Positions 7,498 through 15,205 of a stretch of DNA of 15,360 bases are shown piece by piece. Numbering within the stretch: position 1 is the first letter of the stretch; each line of letters opens with the position of its first letter. The stretch comes from CAZPAH01 sp964584495 (GTDB lineage: Bacteria; Krumholzibacteriota; Krumholzibacteriia; Krumholzibacteriales; Krumholzibacteriaceae), in the NCBI GenBank assembly GCA_964584495.1, contig CAZPAH010000069.1, positions 1 through 15,360 of the forward strand, in the 5' to 3' direction. Position numbers and translations under genes: made by a program. Below the pieces are notes generated by a model. The model was not told where the DNA came from. It saw only the letters and a list, made by a program, of their open reading frames with translations, and made no database searches.

Positions 7498-9138
7498 GTG
7501 TCGTTGTGGAGCAGGATACTCGGTATAGAAAAAAACCCCGAGTACGAGATGGGGATAAGGTACTACAACGAGGGGAAGTACGACCTCGCGGTAGAACAGC
7601 TCGAGTTGGCGATCAAGGAGCTGGGGCCTAACGATCCCGTCTATGCGCTCAGCATGTTCTATGCGGCCGAATCGCACATCCATCTCGGTAACGCATGCTT
7701 TCACTCGGGAGATCTCGATGCCGCATTCGACCATTTCAGCGTTGCCGTAAGGGAGAATCCGACCTACCCCGATCTGTACTACAGGATGGGGGTTATCTAT
7801 CACAGGAACGGATCGCTCGAAGAGGCCGTTGCGATGTTGACGAAGGCGATCGGCCTGAACGAGGATTATTTCGAGGCTGTGTGCTATCTCGGCATAGTTC
7901 TCTTCGAAAAAGGGGAGAAGGACCACGCAGATGCGATGTTCGAAAGGGCGTTGAAGCTGGGAGCCGAGAATCCGAGTCCGATCAGCAAGTTTCTCAGCGA
8001 CCATCTTTCCGGGAAGGAAACCGAGATTCCCCCTCTTGCCGCGATAAGGGATATAATCCACACGGATTCCGAATTCGATTCGATGGTAAGGGAGGGTATC
8101 GATTCCTATAACACGGGTAACTACGAGAGTGCCGTGAGCGCCTTCAGGGGCGCCGCCGAAAGGCATCCCGACTACGCCGACATAAGGTTCAAGCTGGGGC
8201 TATCCCTGCTGCGCCGGGGGGACCACGATTCATCCAGGAGAGAGTTCGGCGAGGCGCTCCGGATAAATGAGAACTATACGGAGGCCCGTTTTTACCTCGG
8301 CATCTCGTTTCTGGAGGGGAAGATGTTCCGGGAAGCCCTGCCTCACCTGGAGAGGGCCGTTTCGGAAAAACCGGGCTACGCCGATCTTCAGTGCTATCTC
8401 GGAGCGGCCTTGTTTCATCTTGGAGAGCTTAGGAAGGCGAGAGAGGCCCTTGCGAGGGCGCTGGAGCTTTCCCCCGACTATCCCCACGCCCGGTATTACT
8501 ATGGGCTCCTTCTCTACGCGATGGGAGAGAGGAAGGAGGCCGTGGAATATCTGAGCGGAGGGTTTGAAAGGGAAGGAAAGTCCGGATCCGAGAATCTCAG
8601 CCTCGCCCTTGTCCACCTCCGAGAAGGGAACCTCGAGGAAGCGATGAAGGTTCTCAGCGATATCCTCGAAGCGGGCGGAGAGAGCGCCGATATCCTGTAC
8701 TTTATCGGCGAGGTCAATCTTAGGATGGGAAGAACGCAGGAGGCCGAAAGGTTCTTCAGGAACGCTCTTGAAATCAACGGTGAGTTCCTGCGCGCTAAGG
8801 AAAAGCTCGCCCTGATACTGATAAGGCGTGAAGATTACGCGGGGGCCGAATCTCTTCTCAATTCGAACGGAGATAATTTCGCCGATCTCTACAAGATCAT
8901 GGGCGATATCCAGTTTCTTAAAGAGGACCTCGACAGGGCCGAATCGTTTTACAGGAAGAGCCTCGAAGTCAACTCGGAGTACGGTGAGGCCATAATCTCG
9001 CTCGTTCTGACCCTCAGGAAAAAGGGTGAGGATGGGGAGGCGGAAATCCTTCTGAAAAACCTTCTTAAGCTCGATCCCGAGAATCTTGTCGCCAGGAATC
9101 TCCTCCAGGGCGGGCCACTGGAGCTTGACCCTGATTGA
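7498..9138 (+). CDS. Large tetratricopeptide repeat (TPR) protein, function unknown
   Basis: This is a 546-residue protein made almost entirely of TPR units, about 14 by eye, spaced 31-36 residues apart with the usual W/L-G-Y-A-F-A-P pattern; examples are 'YYRMGVIYHRNGSLEEAV' and 'ARFYLGISFLEGKMFREA'. Repeats 1-4 (about 15-150) and 5-14 (about 200-540) are separated by a non-repeat linker near residues 150-195 containing 'SPISKFLSDHLSGKE'. There is no signal peptide or membrane segment, so it is probably a cytoplasmic protein-protein scaffold. GTG 7498 is chosen because of GGGGAG at 7486-7491. It lies 14 bases after ftsZ on the same strand with no terminator between, so co-transcription with the division genes is likely and a role in assembling a division or envelope complex is possible. 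No enzymatic domain is seen and no specific function can be assigned. Confidence 0.85.
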   Translation: MSLWSRILGIEKNPEYEMGIRYYNEGKYDLAVEQLELAIKELGPNDPVYALSMFYAAESHIHLGNACFHSGDLDAAFDHFSVAVRENPTYPDLYYRMGVIYHRNGSLEEAVAMLTKAIGLNEDYFEAVCYLGIVLFEKGEKDHADAMFERALKLGAENPSPISKFLSDHLSGKETEIPPLAAIRDIIHTDSEFDSMVREGIDSYNTGNYESAVSAFRGAAERHPDYADIRFKLGLSLLRRGDHDSSRREFGEALRINENYTEARFYLGISFLEGKMFREALPHLERAVSEKPGYADLQCYLGAALFHLGELRKAREALARALELSPDYPHARYYYGLLLYAMGERKEAVEYLSGGFEREGKSGSENLSLALVHLREGNLEEAMKVLSDILEAGGESADILYFIGEVNLRMGRTQEAERFFRNALEINGEFLRAKEKLALILIRREDYAGAESLLNSNGDNFADLYKIMGDIQFLKEDLDRAESFYRKSLEVNSEYGEAIISLVLTLRKKGEDGEAEILLKNLLKLDPENLVARNLLQGGPLELDPD

Positions 9139-9154
9139 TCACTGCGAGGTTTCG

Positions 9155-10717
9155 TTGAACCCACGATCCAGAACCGGTCATTCGACCACCGGCAGGGAAA
9201 TTTCCCTGGAATCCTTTCCATCCCCCGGGAAGAGGGCCGTCCCCGTATTTGCCGGATATCCGGCTCCCTACAGGATCGGCATGTCGAATCTCGGGTTTCA
9301 CTTTCTCTTCGGCACTCTCTCAAGAGCGGGGATTTTCAAGGTCGAGCGGTTCTTTTCCGACAGTTCTCCGCTGACTATCGAATCGGGGATGCATCTCTCT
9401 TCCGCCGTGGCACTGTTCTTTTCGATTTCGTACGAGGAAGACTATCTCAACCTTGCAAGAATTCTGATCGAATCCGGAATCGATCCTCTGAGACGCGGCA
9501 GAGAGAAGGGACCGCTTATTATCGTCGGAGGACCGGCCGTATCGTCGAACCCGCTTCCCCTCGCCGAAATCGCGGATGCCGCGGCCCTGGGGGAGGGAGA
9601 AGGGTCGCTCGAGAAAATGATGCGGGTGATCGCGGAGGCGGGAGGCGCCGCCTCGGAGGATACACTCGAAGAGCTGTCGAAAATTGACGGTGTATTCGTC
9701 CCGGGAATGCCTGGGAAGAAGATAGAAATTTCGGGAGGAACCAAGCCCGAGGATTTTCCTCATTCGATAATAATCACGCCCGACACCGTTTTCTCGAATA
9801 CGATGCTGCTGGAAACAGCCAGGGGATGCCCCGGTTCATGCGCCTTCTGCCTCGCCACGAATCTCTACAGGCCGTACAGGTATCTTCCCTCCGCGGAGGT
9901 GGTCAAGGTCCTTGACCGGACGGGGGGCCGCGTAAAGAAGGTGGGTCTTGTCAGTACCGCCATTACGGCTCATCCCGAATTTGCTTCGATAGTAGCGATA
10001 TTGATTGACAGGGGGATCGAACCGGGTTTTGGATCGCTCCGCGCGGGAGATATAGATGCGGAGAAAGCGGAGCTGATAGGGTCGAGCGGAACAAGGAGCG
10101 CGACCCTTGCCCCGGAGTCGGGGAGCGAGAGGGTACGGTTCCTTCTGGGGAAGAGAGAGCCCGACGAGACCTATTTCAGGGCGGCGGCGGGCTTGAGGGA
10201 GAGGGGGATCCGGAATTTCAACGTCTATCTGCTCGAAGGATGTCCCGGCGGAACGGATGCCGCATCGGCCGAGACAGCGCTATTCGCCGAAAGGTTCGTA
10301 AAATCCGCCGCTGGGGCGACGGTCACATTTCATGTGAATATACTTATCCCGAAACCAGGGACGCCCCTCCAGTCCTATCCCCTTCCGCCCGAGAGGGAGC
10401 TGAGCGCCGCGATGGGCAAGATAAAAAAGATCTGCCGCGGTGCGGGAGGCAGGGTCAGGCTGAAGTCGGTGAGGTCCTCGATCAGGCAGGCCGTACTGTC
10501 GCTCGGGGACGAGAGGGTGGGGATGGCGCTGGTAGACCTGGCTTCCGGGGGGATATCATGGAAAGGCGCCCTGAGGAAAGCAGGAGTCGATCCATCCTTG
10601 CCCCACATGGCAAGGGAGAATATCGATGCCCTTCCCTGGTACCGGATCGTCTCATCCGACGGATATTCATCCCTGTTAAGCAGATACAGAGCGGTCATGA
10701 GATCGGCGGCGAAGTGA
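9155..10717 (+). CDS. Radical SAM protein with degenerate B12-binding-like N-terminal domain
   Basis: This is a radical S-adenosylmethionine enzyme; its reaction is unknown. The [4Fe-4S] motif C-x3-C-x2-C is 'ETARGCPGSCAFC' (Cys225, 229, 232 counting from TTG 9155). The N-terminal half resembles a cobalamin-binding Rossmann fold, with 'YRIGMSNLGFHFLFGTL' and 'IIVGGPAVSSNPLPLAEIA' followed by 'ALGEGEG'. The cobalt-ligating D-x-H-x-x-G is absent, so B12 may not be bound in the base-off His-on form. The barrel continues with 'LAPESGSERVRFLLGK', and the C-terminal part 'ALPWYRIVSS' resembles the TIGR03960/YgiQ-like radical SAM group. Start choice: the frame opens inside the TPR gene (TTG 9086), but TTG 9155 has GAGG at 9146-9149 and lies just past the TPR stop, giving 520 residues. 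The stop codon abuts the rpmB terminator. Confidence 0.83.
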   Translation: MNPRSRTGHSTTGREISLESFPSPGKRAVPVFAGYPAPYRIGMSNLGFHFLFGTLSRAGIFKVERFFSDSSPLTIESGMHLSSAVALFFSISYEEDYLNLARILIESGIDPLRRGREKGPLIIVGGPAVSSNPLPLAEIADAAALGEGEGSLEKMMRVIAEAGGAASEDTLEELSKIDGVFVPGMPGKKIEISGGTKPEDFPHSIIITPDTVFSNTMLLETARGCPGSCAFCLATNLYRPYRYLPSAEVVKVLDRTGGRVKKVGLVSTAITAHPEFASIVAILIDRGIEPGFGSLRAGDIDAEKAELIGSSGTRSATLAPESGSERVRFLLGKREPDETYFRAAAGLRERGIRNFNVYLLEGCPGGTDAASAETALFAERFVKSAAGATVTFHVNILIPKPGTPLQSYPLPPERELSAAMGKIKKICRGAGGRVRLKSVRSSIRQAVLSLGDERVGMALVDLASGGISWKGALRKAGVDPSLPHMARENIDALPWYRIVSSDGYSSLLSRYRAVMRSAAK

Positions 10718-10745
10718 AAAAGGCCGGAAAAGACTATCTCCGGCC
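10717..10745 (-). terminator. Rho-independent terminator of rpmB
   Basis: Read on the minus strand, GGCCGGA (10745-10739) and TCCGGCC (10728-10722) form a perfect 7-bp GC-rich stem with a 10-base loop, followed directly by five T (10721-10717). This lies 41 bases after the rpmB stop. The T-run uses the last base of the radical SAM stop codon. On the + strand the same hairpin has no T-tract behind it, so it is a weaker candidate for ending the operon from the left. Confidence 0.8.
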
Positions 10746-10785
10746 GGAGCATGCTGATAGGATCTTGATAACGATGAGTAAAAAC

Positions 10786-10977
10786 CTAGAGAACTTTTTT
10801 GGCTGCTCCGCTCTTGATACACTGCGCGCAGACGTATCTCTTAACCGCTTTCCCGTCTATCTCGACACGGATCTTCTGGAGATTGGGCAGCCACCGCCTC
10901 TTGTTGAGGTTATGTGCGTGACTGACATTATTGCCGACTATCGGCTTCTTTCCACATATCGCGCATTGTTTGCTCAT
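10786..10977 (-). CDS. rpmB: 50S ribosomal protein L28 (zinc-binding form)
   Basis: L28 is a small structural protein of the large ribosomal subunit. The 63-residue length and sequence fit well: 'MSKQCAICGKKPIVGNNVSH' (1-20), 'NKRRWLPNLQKIRV' (25-38) and 'KRYVCAQCIKSG' (46-57). Two CxxC pairs (Cys5/8 and Cys50/53) mark the zinc-binding C+ form rather than the cysteine-free paralogue found in some genomes. On the minus strand GGAGGA (10988-10983) precedes the ATG by five bases. It is the only complete minus-strand gene here, transcribed divergently from recG and convergently with the radical SAM gene, with its own promoter region and terminator. L28 is often encoded near recG, which supports the assignment. 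Confidence 0.96.
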   Translation of the reverse strand: MSKQCAICGKKPIVGNNVSHAHNLNKRRWLPNLQKIRVEIDGKAVKRYVCAQCIKSGAAKKVL

Positions 10978-11044
10978 TACGATCCTCCATATATTGACAA
11001 GAGTATATAATCTAGATTATCGAGAGGGAATTGGCAAGTTTTTT
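10978..11044. promoter_or_regulatory. Divergent rpmB-recG promoter region with 14-bp palindrome
   Basis: This 67-bp gap is markedly AT-rich compared with its surroundings. For rpmB (minus strand) the best promoter is TATACT at 11007-11002 with a weak TTCCCT at 11030-11025, 17 bp apart; this would give a very short leader carrying the Shine-Dalgarno. For recG (plus strand) there is a perfect TTGACA at 10994-10999 with a poor -10 (GATTAT, 11015-11020, only 15 bp away), plus a TATAAT at 11006-11011 that lacks a good -35. A perfect palindrome, ATAATCTAGATTAT (11007-11020), overlaps these -10 candidates and could be an operator. Promoter presence is well supported by layout; the exact boxes are not. 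Confidence 0.55.
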
Positions 11045-13144
11045 ATGTACGAAAAAGGGAATACGGAAGAGATTCTACGGGGGAGCAGCCAGTTCATCAA
11101 GGGAGTAGGGCCGGCGAGGCAGGTCCTGCTTTCGAAGCTTGGTATATCGACGGTCGAGGAGCTCCTCCTCCATTTTCCCAGGAGATACTACGACAGGAGC
11201 AAACTTTCCTCCATCGACGCGCTAGGCGAAGGGGAACCGGCGACATTTATGGCGACCGTCCTTGCGGTATCGCTGAGACGGATAGGAAGGGGCCGTACCA
11301 TCCTCAACGTTGCGGCCGGAGACGAGACGGGTATAGTAAACCTGGTGTTCTTCAACCAGCCTTACCTCGAGAAGATTTTCAGGCAGGGTATGAAGTTGAT
11401 CGCCAGCGGTTCGGTGAGATCTTACAGGGGCAGGAAACAGGTTGTTTCGCCGGAATTCGAGGTCGTATCGGACGATCTCGGCGACAAGCTGCTCAGCACC
11501 GGCAGGATCGTACCCGTCTATCCGTTGACGGCGGGTATCTCGCAGAGGATGATGCGAAGGATAGTTTCCGCGGCGCTCGATAAATGCAGTGGGTCGATAC
11601 CGGAAAACCTGCCCTCCCATCTGATCGAATCGATGGGCTTTCAGTCGAGGGAAAAGGCCCTTTGCGAGATACATTTCCCATCCAGCACCGAGGAATGCGA
11701 TCGGGCCGTAAGGAGGCTCAAGTTCGAAGAGGTCTTCTTCCTTCATATCCTGGTCAGGGAAAGGAGAAGGAACATTGCGGCCGGGAGGCCGAGGCCGGTC
11801 GTTAACCCTCCCTATCCGATCCTCGGGGAGTTTATCAAGTCTCTTCCCTTCGAGCTGACCGGCGCGCAGAAACGGGTTCTCTCGGAGATAAGACGGGATG
11901 TGGAGAGCGGTGAAGGGCTTTCCAGGCTCCTGCAGGGGGATGTCGGCTCCGGAAAGACGATAGTAGGGATCGCGGCGATGCTCATGGCGGTCGACAGCGG
12001 ATTCCAGGCGGCAATGATGGTCCCCACCGAGATATTGGCGGGGCAGCATGCCGGAAAGATACGCGAGTACCTCGGCCGGTTGCCCGTGAGGATCGAGCTT
12101 TTGATAGGCTCGATGAAACCTTCGGAGAAAAGAAGCATCCAGGAAGCTCTTGCCGCCGGCGAGATCGATATAGTCGTGGGCACGCACGCCCTTATACAGG
12201 AGGGCATTTCGTTCCGTCAGCTCGGCCTGGCGGTAATAGACGAGCAGCACAGGTTCGGCGTGAGACAGAGGGCGAGGCTGGGTGATGGAGATATACTTCC
12301 GCATTATCTCGTGATGACGGCCACTCCCATTCCCAGGAGTCTCGCCAGGACTGTATATGGAGACCTCGACCTTTCGGTGATCGACGAGCTCCCCTTCGGC
12401 GGGCGGAAGGTGGGAACCGCGATTGTTCCCGAAGAGGAGACGGCCGGAGTGTACGACGAGGTGAGGAGGCAGATGGGCCGGGGAAGGCAGGCGTTCATAC
12501 TTTATCCGCTGGTCGAGGAAAGCGAGAAGAGCGACCTGAAGGCGGCGACCGCGGAATTCGAGAGGCTTTGCGGCGAGGAGCTTTCCGGGTTCCCCCTGGG
12601 GCTTCTTCACGGTAGGATGAGCTTCGAGGAGAAATCGAAGGCGATCGAGATGTTCAGAAACGGAGAGATCCTCGCCCTGGTAACGACGACGGTGATCGAG
12701 GTCGGTGTCGACATACCGAACGCATCTATTCTGGTGATAAACCATCCGGAGAGGTTCGGCCTCGCGCAGCTCCACCAGCTTAGGGGCAGGGTAGGCAGGA
12801 GCGGCGAGGAGGGGAAGTGCTTTCTGATTATGAATGATAGCGTCGGTGACAGCTCTTACAGACGGCTGTCGCTATTCGCCTCGACGACCGACGGGTTCAG
12901 GGTCGCGGAGATCGATCTGGAGATCAGGGGGCCCGGCGAGATCTGGGGCGTCCGGCAGTCGGGGTACCCGGTTTTCAAACTGCTCAATCCCCTCAGCGAC
13001 GCTCCGCTGGTACAATTATCCTGGGAAGAGAGCGGAAAGCTTCTAGCCCGCGGAGAGAAGGCCCTCGCGGAAGAAAACAAGGTTGTTTCGGAATACTTCC
13101 ACGGTTATTATAAGCCTAGAATGGTTCTAGCGGATATAGGATGA
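11045..13144 (+). CDS. recG: ATP-dependent DNA helicase RecG
   Basis: RecG is a superfamily 2 translocase that reverses stalled replication forks and remodels branched DNA. From ATG 11045 the protein is 699 residues, normal for the family. The N-terminal region has the helix-hairpin-like 'IKGVGPARQVLLSKLGI' (18-34) and the OB-fold wedge domain with 'LLHFPRRYYDRS' (41-52). The helicase motor has Walker A 'GDVGSGKT' (298-305), the DEQH box (399-402), 'MTATPIPRSLA' (424-434), and the C-terminal RecG signature 'QLRGRVGRSGEEGKC'. The frame continues upstream of 11045, but the next earlier start lies inside the rpmB region, so 11045 is chosen. The Shine-Dalgarno is poor: GAGGG lies 16 bases upstream, with a T-run between it and the ATG. 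The HD-domain gene follows after 27 bases. Confidence 0.96.
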   Translation: MYEKGNTEEILRGSSQFIKGVGPARQVLLSKLGISTVEELLLHFPRRYYDRSKLSSIDALGEGEPATFMATVLAVSLRRIGRGRTILNVAAGDETGIVNLVFFNQPYLEKIFRQGMKLIASGSVRSYRGRKQVVSPEFEVVSDDLGDKLLSTGRIVPVYPLTAGISQRMMRRIVSAALDKCSGSIPENLPSHLIESMGFQSREKALCEIHFPSSTEECDRAVRRLKFEEVFFLHILVRERRRNIAAGRPRPVVNPPYPILGEFIKSLPFELTGAQKRVLSEIRRDVESGEGLSRLLQGDVGSGKTIVGIAAMLMAVDSGFQAAMMVPTEILAGQHAGKIREYLGRLPVRIELLIGSMKPSEKRSIQEALAAGEIDIVVGTHALIQEGISFRQLGLAVIDEQHRFGVRQRARLGDGDILPHYLVMTATPIPRSLARTVYGDLDLSVIDELPFGGRKVGTAIVPEEETAGVYDEVRRQMGRGRQAFILYPLVEESEKSDLKAATAEFERLCGEELSGFPLGLLHGRMSFEEKSKAIEMFRNGEILALVTTTVIEVGVDIPNASILVINHPERFGLAQLHQLRGRVGRSGEEGKCFLIMNDSVGDSSYRRLSLFASTTDGFRVAEIDLEIRGPGEIWGVRQSGYPVFKLLNPLSDAPLVQLSWEESGKLLARGEKALAEENKVVSEYFHGYYKPRMVLADIG

Positions 13145-13171
13145 TTCAGACGATAGAAGGAGGGATCGGAT

Positions 13172-13720
13172 TTGATATCCCGAGAGGAAGCGATGGCGCT
13201 TGTCGACGCCAACTTGAGCAAGAAAAACCTCGTGAAGCACGTTCTCGCCGTGGAAGCGATCATGAGGGAAATGGCCGCGAGGTCCGGTGAAGATGAGGAT
13301 TTGTGGGGTTTGGCGGGGCTTCTTCACGATCTCGATTACGAGCGGACCGAGGCTGATCCGGCCAATCATGGATTTGTGACCATGGAGCTGCTAGAGGGTG
13401 TCGATGTCTCCGAGGATGTCCGGCATGCCATTCTCGCCCATGCGGGGCAGGTGGAACGTGTTTCAGATATGGACAAAGCGATATATTGCGCCGATCCGGT
13501 TACTGGCTTGATTGTTGCATCAGCCCTGATGCATCCCACGAAGTCTCTTGCCGGCATGGACGGAGAATTCGTCGGGAAACGTTTCAGGGAAAAGAGGTTT
13601 GCCGCGGGGGCAAACCGCGAGGCAATTGCAAGCTGTAGCGAGTTGGGTCTGGAATTGCACGAATTTCTCGTGATCTCGCTTGATGCGATGAGAGGTATAT
13701 CGAAAGATCTCGGGCTTTGA
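13172..13720 (+). CDS. HD-domain (HDIG-type) phosphohydrolase
   Basis: This is a 182-residue metal-dependent phosphohydrolase of the HD superfamily; the substrate is unknown. The HD metal-binding set is complete: His23 ('LVKHVLAVEA'), the His52-Asp53 pair in 'GLLHDLDYE', His66 ('NHGFVTMELL'), His90 in 'HAILAHAG', and Asp108 in 'YCADPVTGLI'. The domain fills most of the protein and no second domain is seen, so it resembles stand-alone HDIG proteins rather than HD-GYP cyclic-di-GMP enzymes. The start is TTG 13172, supported by AAGGAGGG at 13157-13164 with a 7-base spacer; the downstream ATG 13193 is less well placed. It sits 27 bases after recG on the same strand and is probably co-transcribed. 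Confidence 0.85.
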   Translation: MISREEAMALVDANLSKKNLVKHVLAVEAIMREMAARSGEDEDLWGLAGLLHDLDYERTEADPANHGFVTMELLEGVDVSEDVRHAILAHAGQVERVSDMDKAIYCADPVTGLIVASALMHPTKSLAGMDGEFVGKRFREKRFAAGANREAIASCSELGLELHEFLVISLDAMRGISKDLGL

Positions 13721-13767
13721 CCGGGAGAGGACCGGACCGCTACCCAGAATACTGAAGGAGCAGACAG

Positions 13768-14361
13768 ATGATCATCACGTGCAACGGATGTGAAACGAAG
13801 TATCTTCTGGGTGACGACAAGGTTCAGCCTGGAGGGATGAGGGTAAGGTGTCCAAAGTGCCGTTTTGTCTGGAGGCTGGCTGCTCCCGCCTCTGAACCGG
13901 CCCAACCCGCCGCGGAATCGATTTTCCAGGTAAGTTCGAACCTGTTCAGTTCCGATGCCCCTATGGCGGAAAAGCGAGAGGGAGGGTGGAACTCAGGGGG
14001 GCGGCCCGCGGCAGCCGTGATCGATGAGCCGGGTATGGAAGAGATGCATGCCGAGGTGGAGATTTCCGATATCAAACCGGAACCGGTAGAGCAAACTGCT
14101 CCGGAATCGCCCGAGCTCAGAAAGAAAAAAGAAAGGGCAAAGAGGCTGGCGCGCGTTTTCGTCAGCGATCTTCTCGTGTACAACAAGGAAAAGAGGGATC
14201 AGGGTCTGGCCAAAGGCGATCTGATGACCGTTCTGGGACCGGAAATCAAGAAAGCGTGGGAAGCGTACAAGGAGAAGATCGGTACGGAAGTTATAGAATC
14301 AAGTGATTATTTCCGTGGTGCGCTTAACGAGATCCTCGCAGATGGGCAGAAGATATTCTGA
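13768..14361 (+). CDS. MJ0042-type zinc-ribbon protein with unidentified C-terminal helical domain
   Basis: This 197-residue protein has three parts. Residues 1-37 form a zinc ribbon: Cys5/Cys8 ('ITCNGCETKY') and Cys28/Cys31 ('VRCPKCRFVWRL'), the pattern of the MJ0042 or zinc_ribbon_4/5 family. Residues about 38-115 are a low-complexity, Pro/Glu/Ala-rich linker. Residues about 118-197 form a charged, mostly helical domain beginning 'RKKKERAKRLARVFVSDLL', with 'EIKKAWEAYKEKIG', which I cannot name. There is no membrane segment. Such proteins in deltaproteobacteria and related groups are often regulatory or adaptor-like, but that is family background, not proof. AAGGAG at 13755-13760 supports the ATG. 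The ATPase gene follows only 8 bases later, suggesting a functional pair. Confidence 0.8.
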   Translation: MIITCNGCETKYLLGDDKVQPGGMRVRCPKCRFVWRLAAPASEPAQPAAESIFQVSSNLFSSDAPMAEKREGGWNSGGRPAAAVIDEPGMEEMHAEVEISDIKPEPVEQTAPESPELRKKKERAKRLARVFVSDLLVYNKEKRDQGLAKGDLMTVLGPEIKKAWEAYKEKIGTEVIESSDYFRGALNEILADGQKIF

Positions 14362-14369
14362 TCATTGAT

Positions 14370-15197
14370 GTGAAAAAACTCACTTTATTCATACTAAACC
14401 TTGAGCCGGCGCTCCATGCCGATTTCTTCGAGGGATCACGCCTTCCCTCTGATATCCAAGTTAAGATCTACAAGACATTTTCCCGGTTTATCAAAGGTAT
14501 CGAGGGGAGCGGACCGGATAAGACCAACATACTTCTTTTTCTTCCCGATTCCGGGATCGATATCGCCGATCTGAGGAGTCTGAGACTCGCCCGTATAGAC
14601 GATCCGATCTACGTGATCAGCCAAGGGTGCGATGAAAAGATTTACCTGACATATCTCTCGGTGGGTGTGAACGGCATCATCACGCCTCCGTTCAGCCAGG
14701 CGGACGTTCAGGGTGTCCTTAACGGGCGTGAAAACAACGAGATACTGTTTCAGCGCAACAACGAGCTGATTCGCGAGGGCCAGGTCCGTCTCGATTTTCT
14801 CGTTCCCAGCAAGCTCTCCCGAATAATCGGGGTTAACAGGCTGATCTCTTTTCTTGCCGCTGAATTCGGATTTCCACCGGAGGAATACAGGGTGAACCTT
14901 CCTATGGTGATGGACGAGGCGCTGAGCAACGCCATCCTGCACGGTAACGGAGGCAGGGAGGATCTCAAGGTGCACGTCCGCGTATACATCAGTTCCAGGA
15001 GAATCGTTATCCAGGTGGAGGACCAGGGAGAAGGTTTCATCCCCGGCGACGTTAGCGATCCGACAATGATGGAGAATATCTACAAAGGCTCCGGGAGGGG
15101 TCTCTACCTTCTAAAGGAACTGATGGACGAAGTCGTGTTCAAGAGGGGCGGGGCGCTCGTGGAGCTTACGAAGAAAAACCCCTTTATAACTGAATAG
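14370..15197 (+). CDS. RsbW/anti-sigma-type ATP-binding protein with receiver-like N-terminal domain
   Basis: This 275-residue protein is probably a serine kinase or anti-sigma-type regulator of the GHKL ATPase class. The C-terminal HATPase_c domain (about 145-270) has the N-box 'MDEALSNAILHGN' (181-193, Glu183 and Asn187), the G1 box 'VEDQGEGF' (216-223) and the G2 box 'GSGRGLYLLKELMDEV' (240-255), typical of RsbW/SpoIIAB proteins. No histidine-kinase H-box is present. The N-terminal 120 residues look receiver-like: 'TNILLFLPDSGIDIADL' followed by 'YLSVGVNGIITPPF', which resembles the beta-5 Lys region with Lys lost, so phosphorylation there is doubtful. GTG 14370 is the likely start, with a weak ribosome binding site, 8 bases after the zinc-ribbon gene. 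No anti-anti-sigma (STAS) or sigma gene is in view. Confidence 0.82.
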   Translation: MKKLTLFILNLEPALHADFFEGSRLPSDIQVKIYKTFSRFIKGIEGSGPDKTNILLFLPDSGIDIADLRSLRLARIDDPIYVISQGCDEKIYLTYLSVGVNGIITPPFSQADVQGVLNGRENNEILFQRNNELIREGQVRLDFLVPSKLSRIIGVNRLISFLAAEFGFPPEEYRVNLPMVMDEALSNAILHGNGGREDLKVHVRVYISSRRIVIQVEDQGEGFIPGDVSDPTMMENIYKGSGRGLYLLKELMDEVVFKRGGALVELTKKNPFITE

Positions 15198-15205
15198 AAA
15201 GACCT

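Noticed and set aside
7498..9138. TPR repeats considered as a DNA repeat array or recombination product
   Set aside because: The repeats are recognisable only at the protein level; the DNA of the units is well diverged, so this is an old repeat protein rather than a recent expansion.
11222..12775. Long minus-strand open frame (517 residues) opposite recG
   Set aside because: recG is intact with all helicase motifs over this stretch; the antisense frame is rich in Arg/Pro/His without domain-like pattern.
13721..13767. Short CCGG-containing inverted repeat between the HD and zinc-ribbon genes as a terminator
   Set aside because: The stem is only 4 bp and there is no T-run, so it does not support termination.
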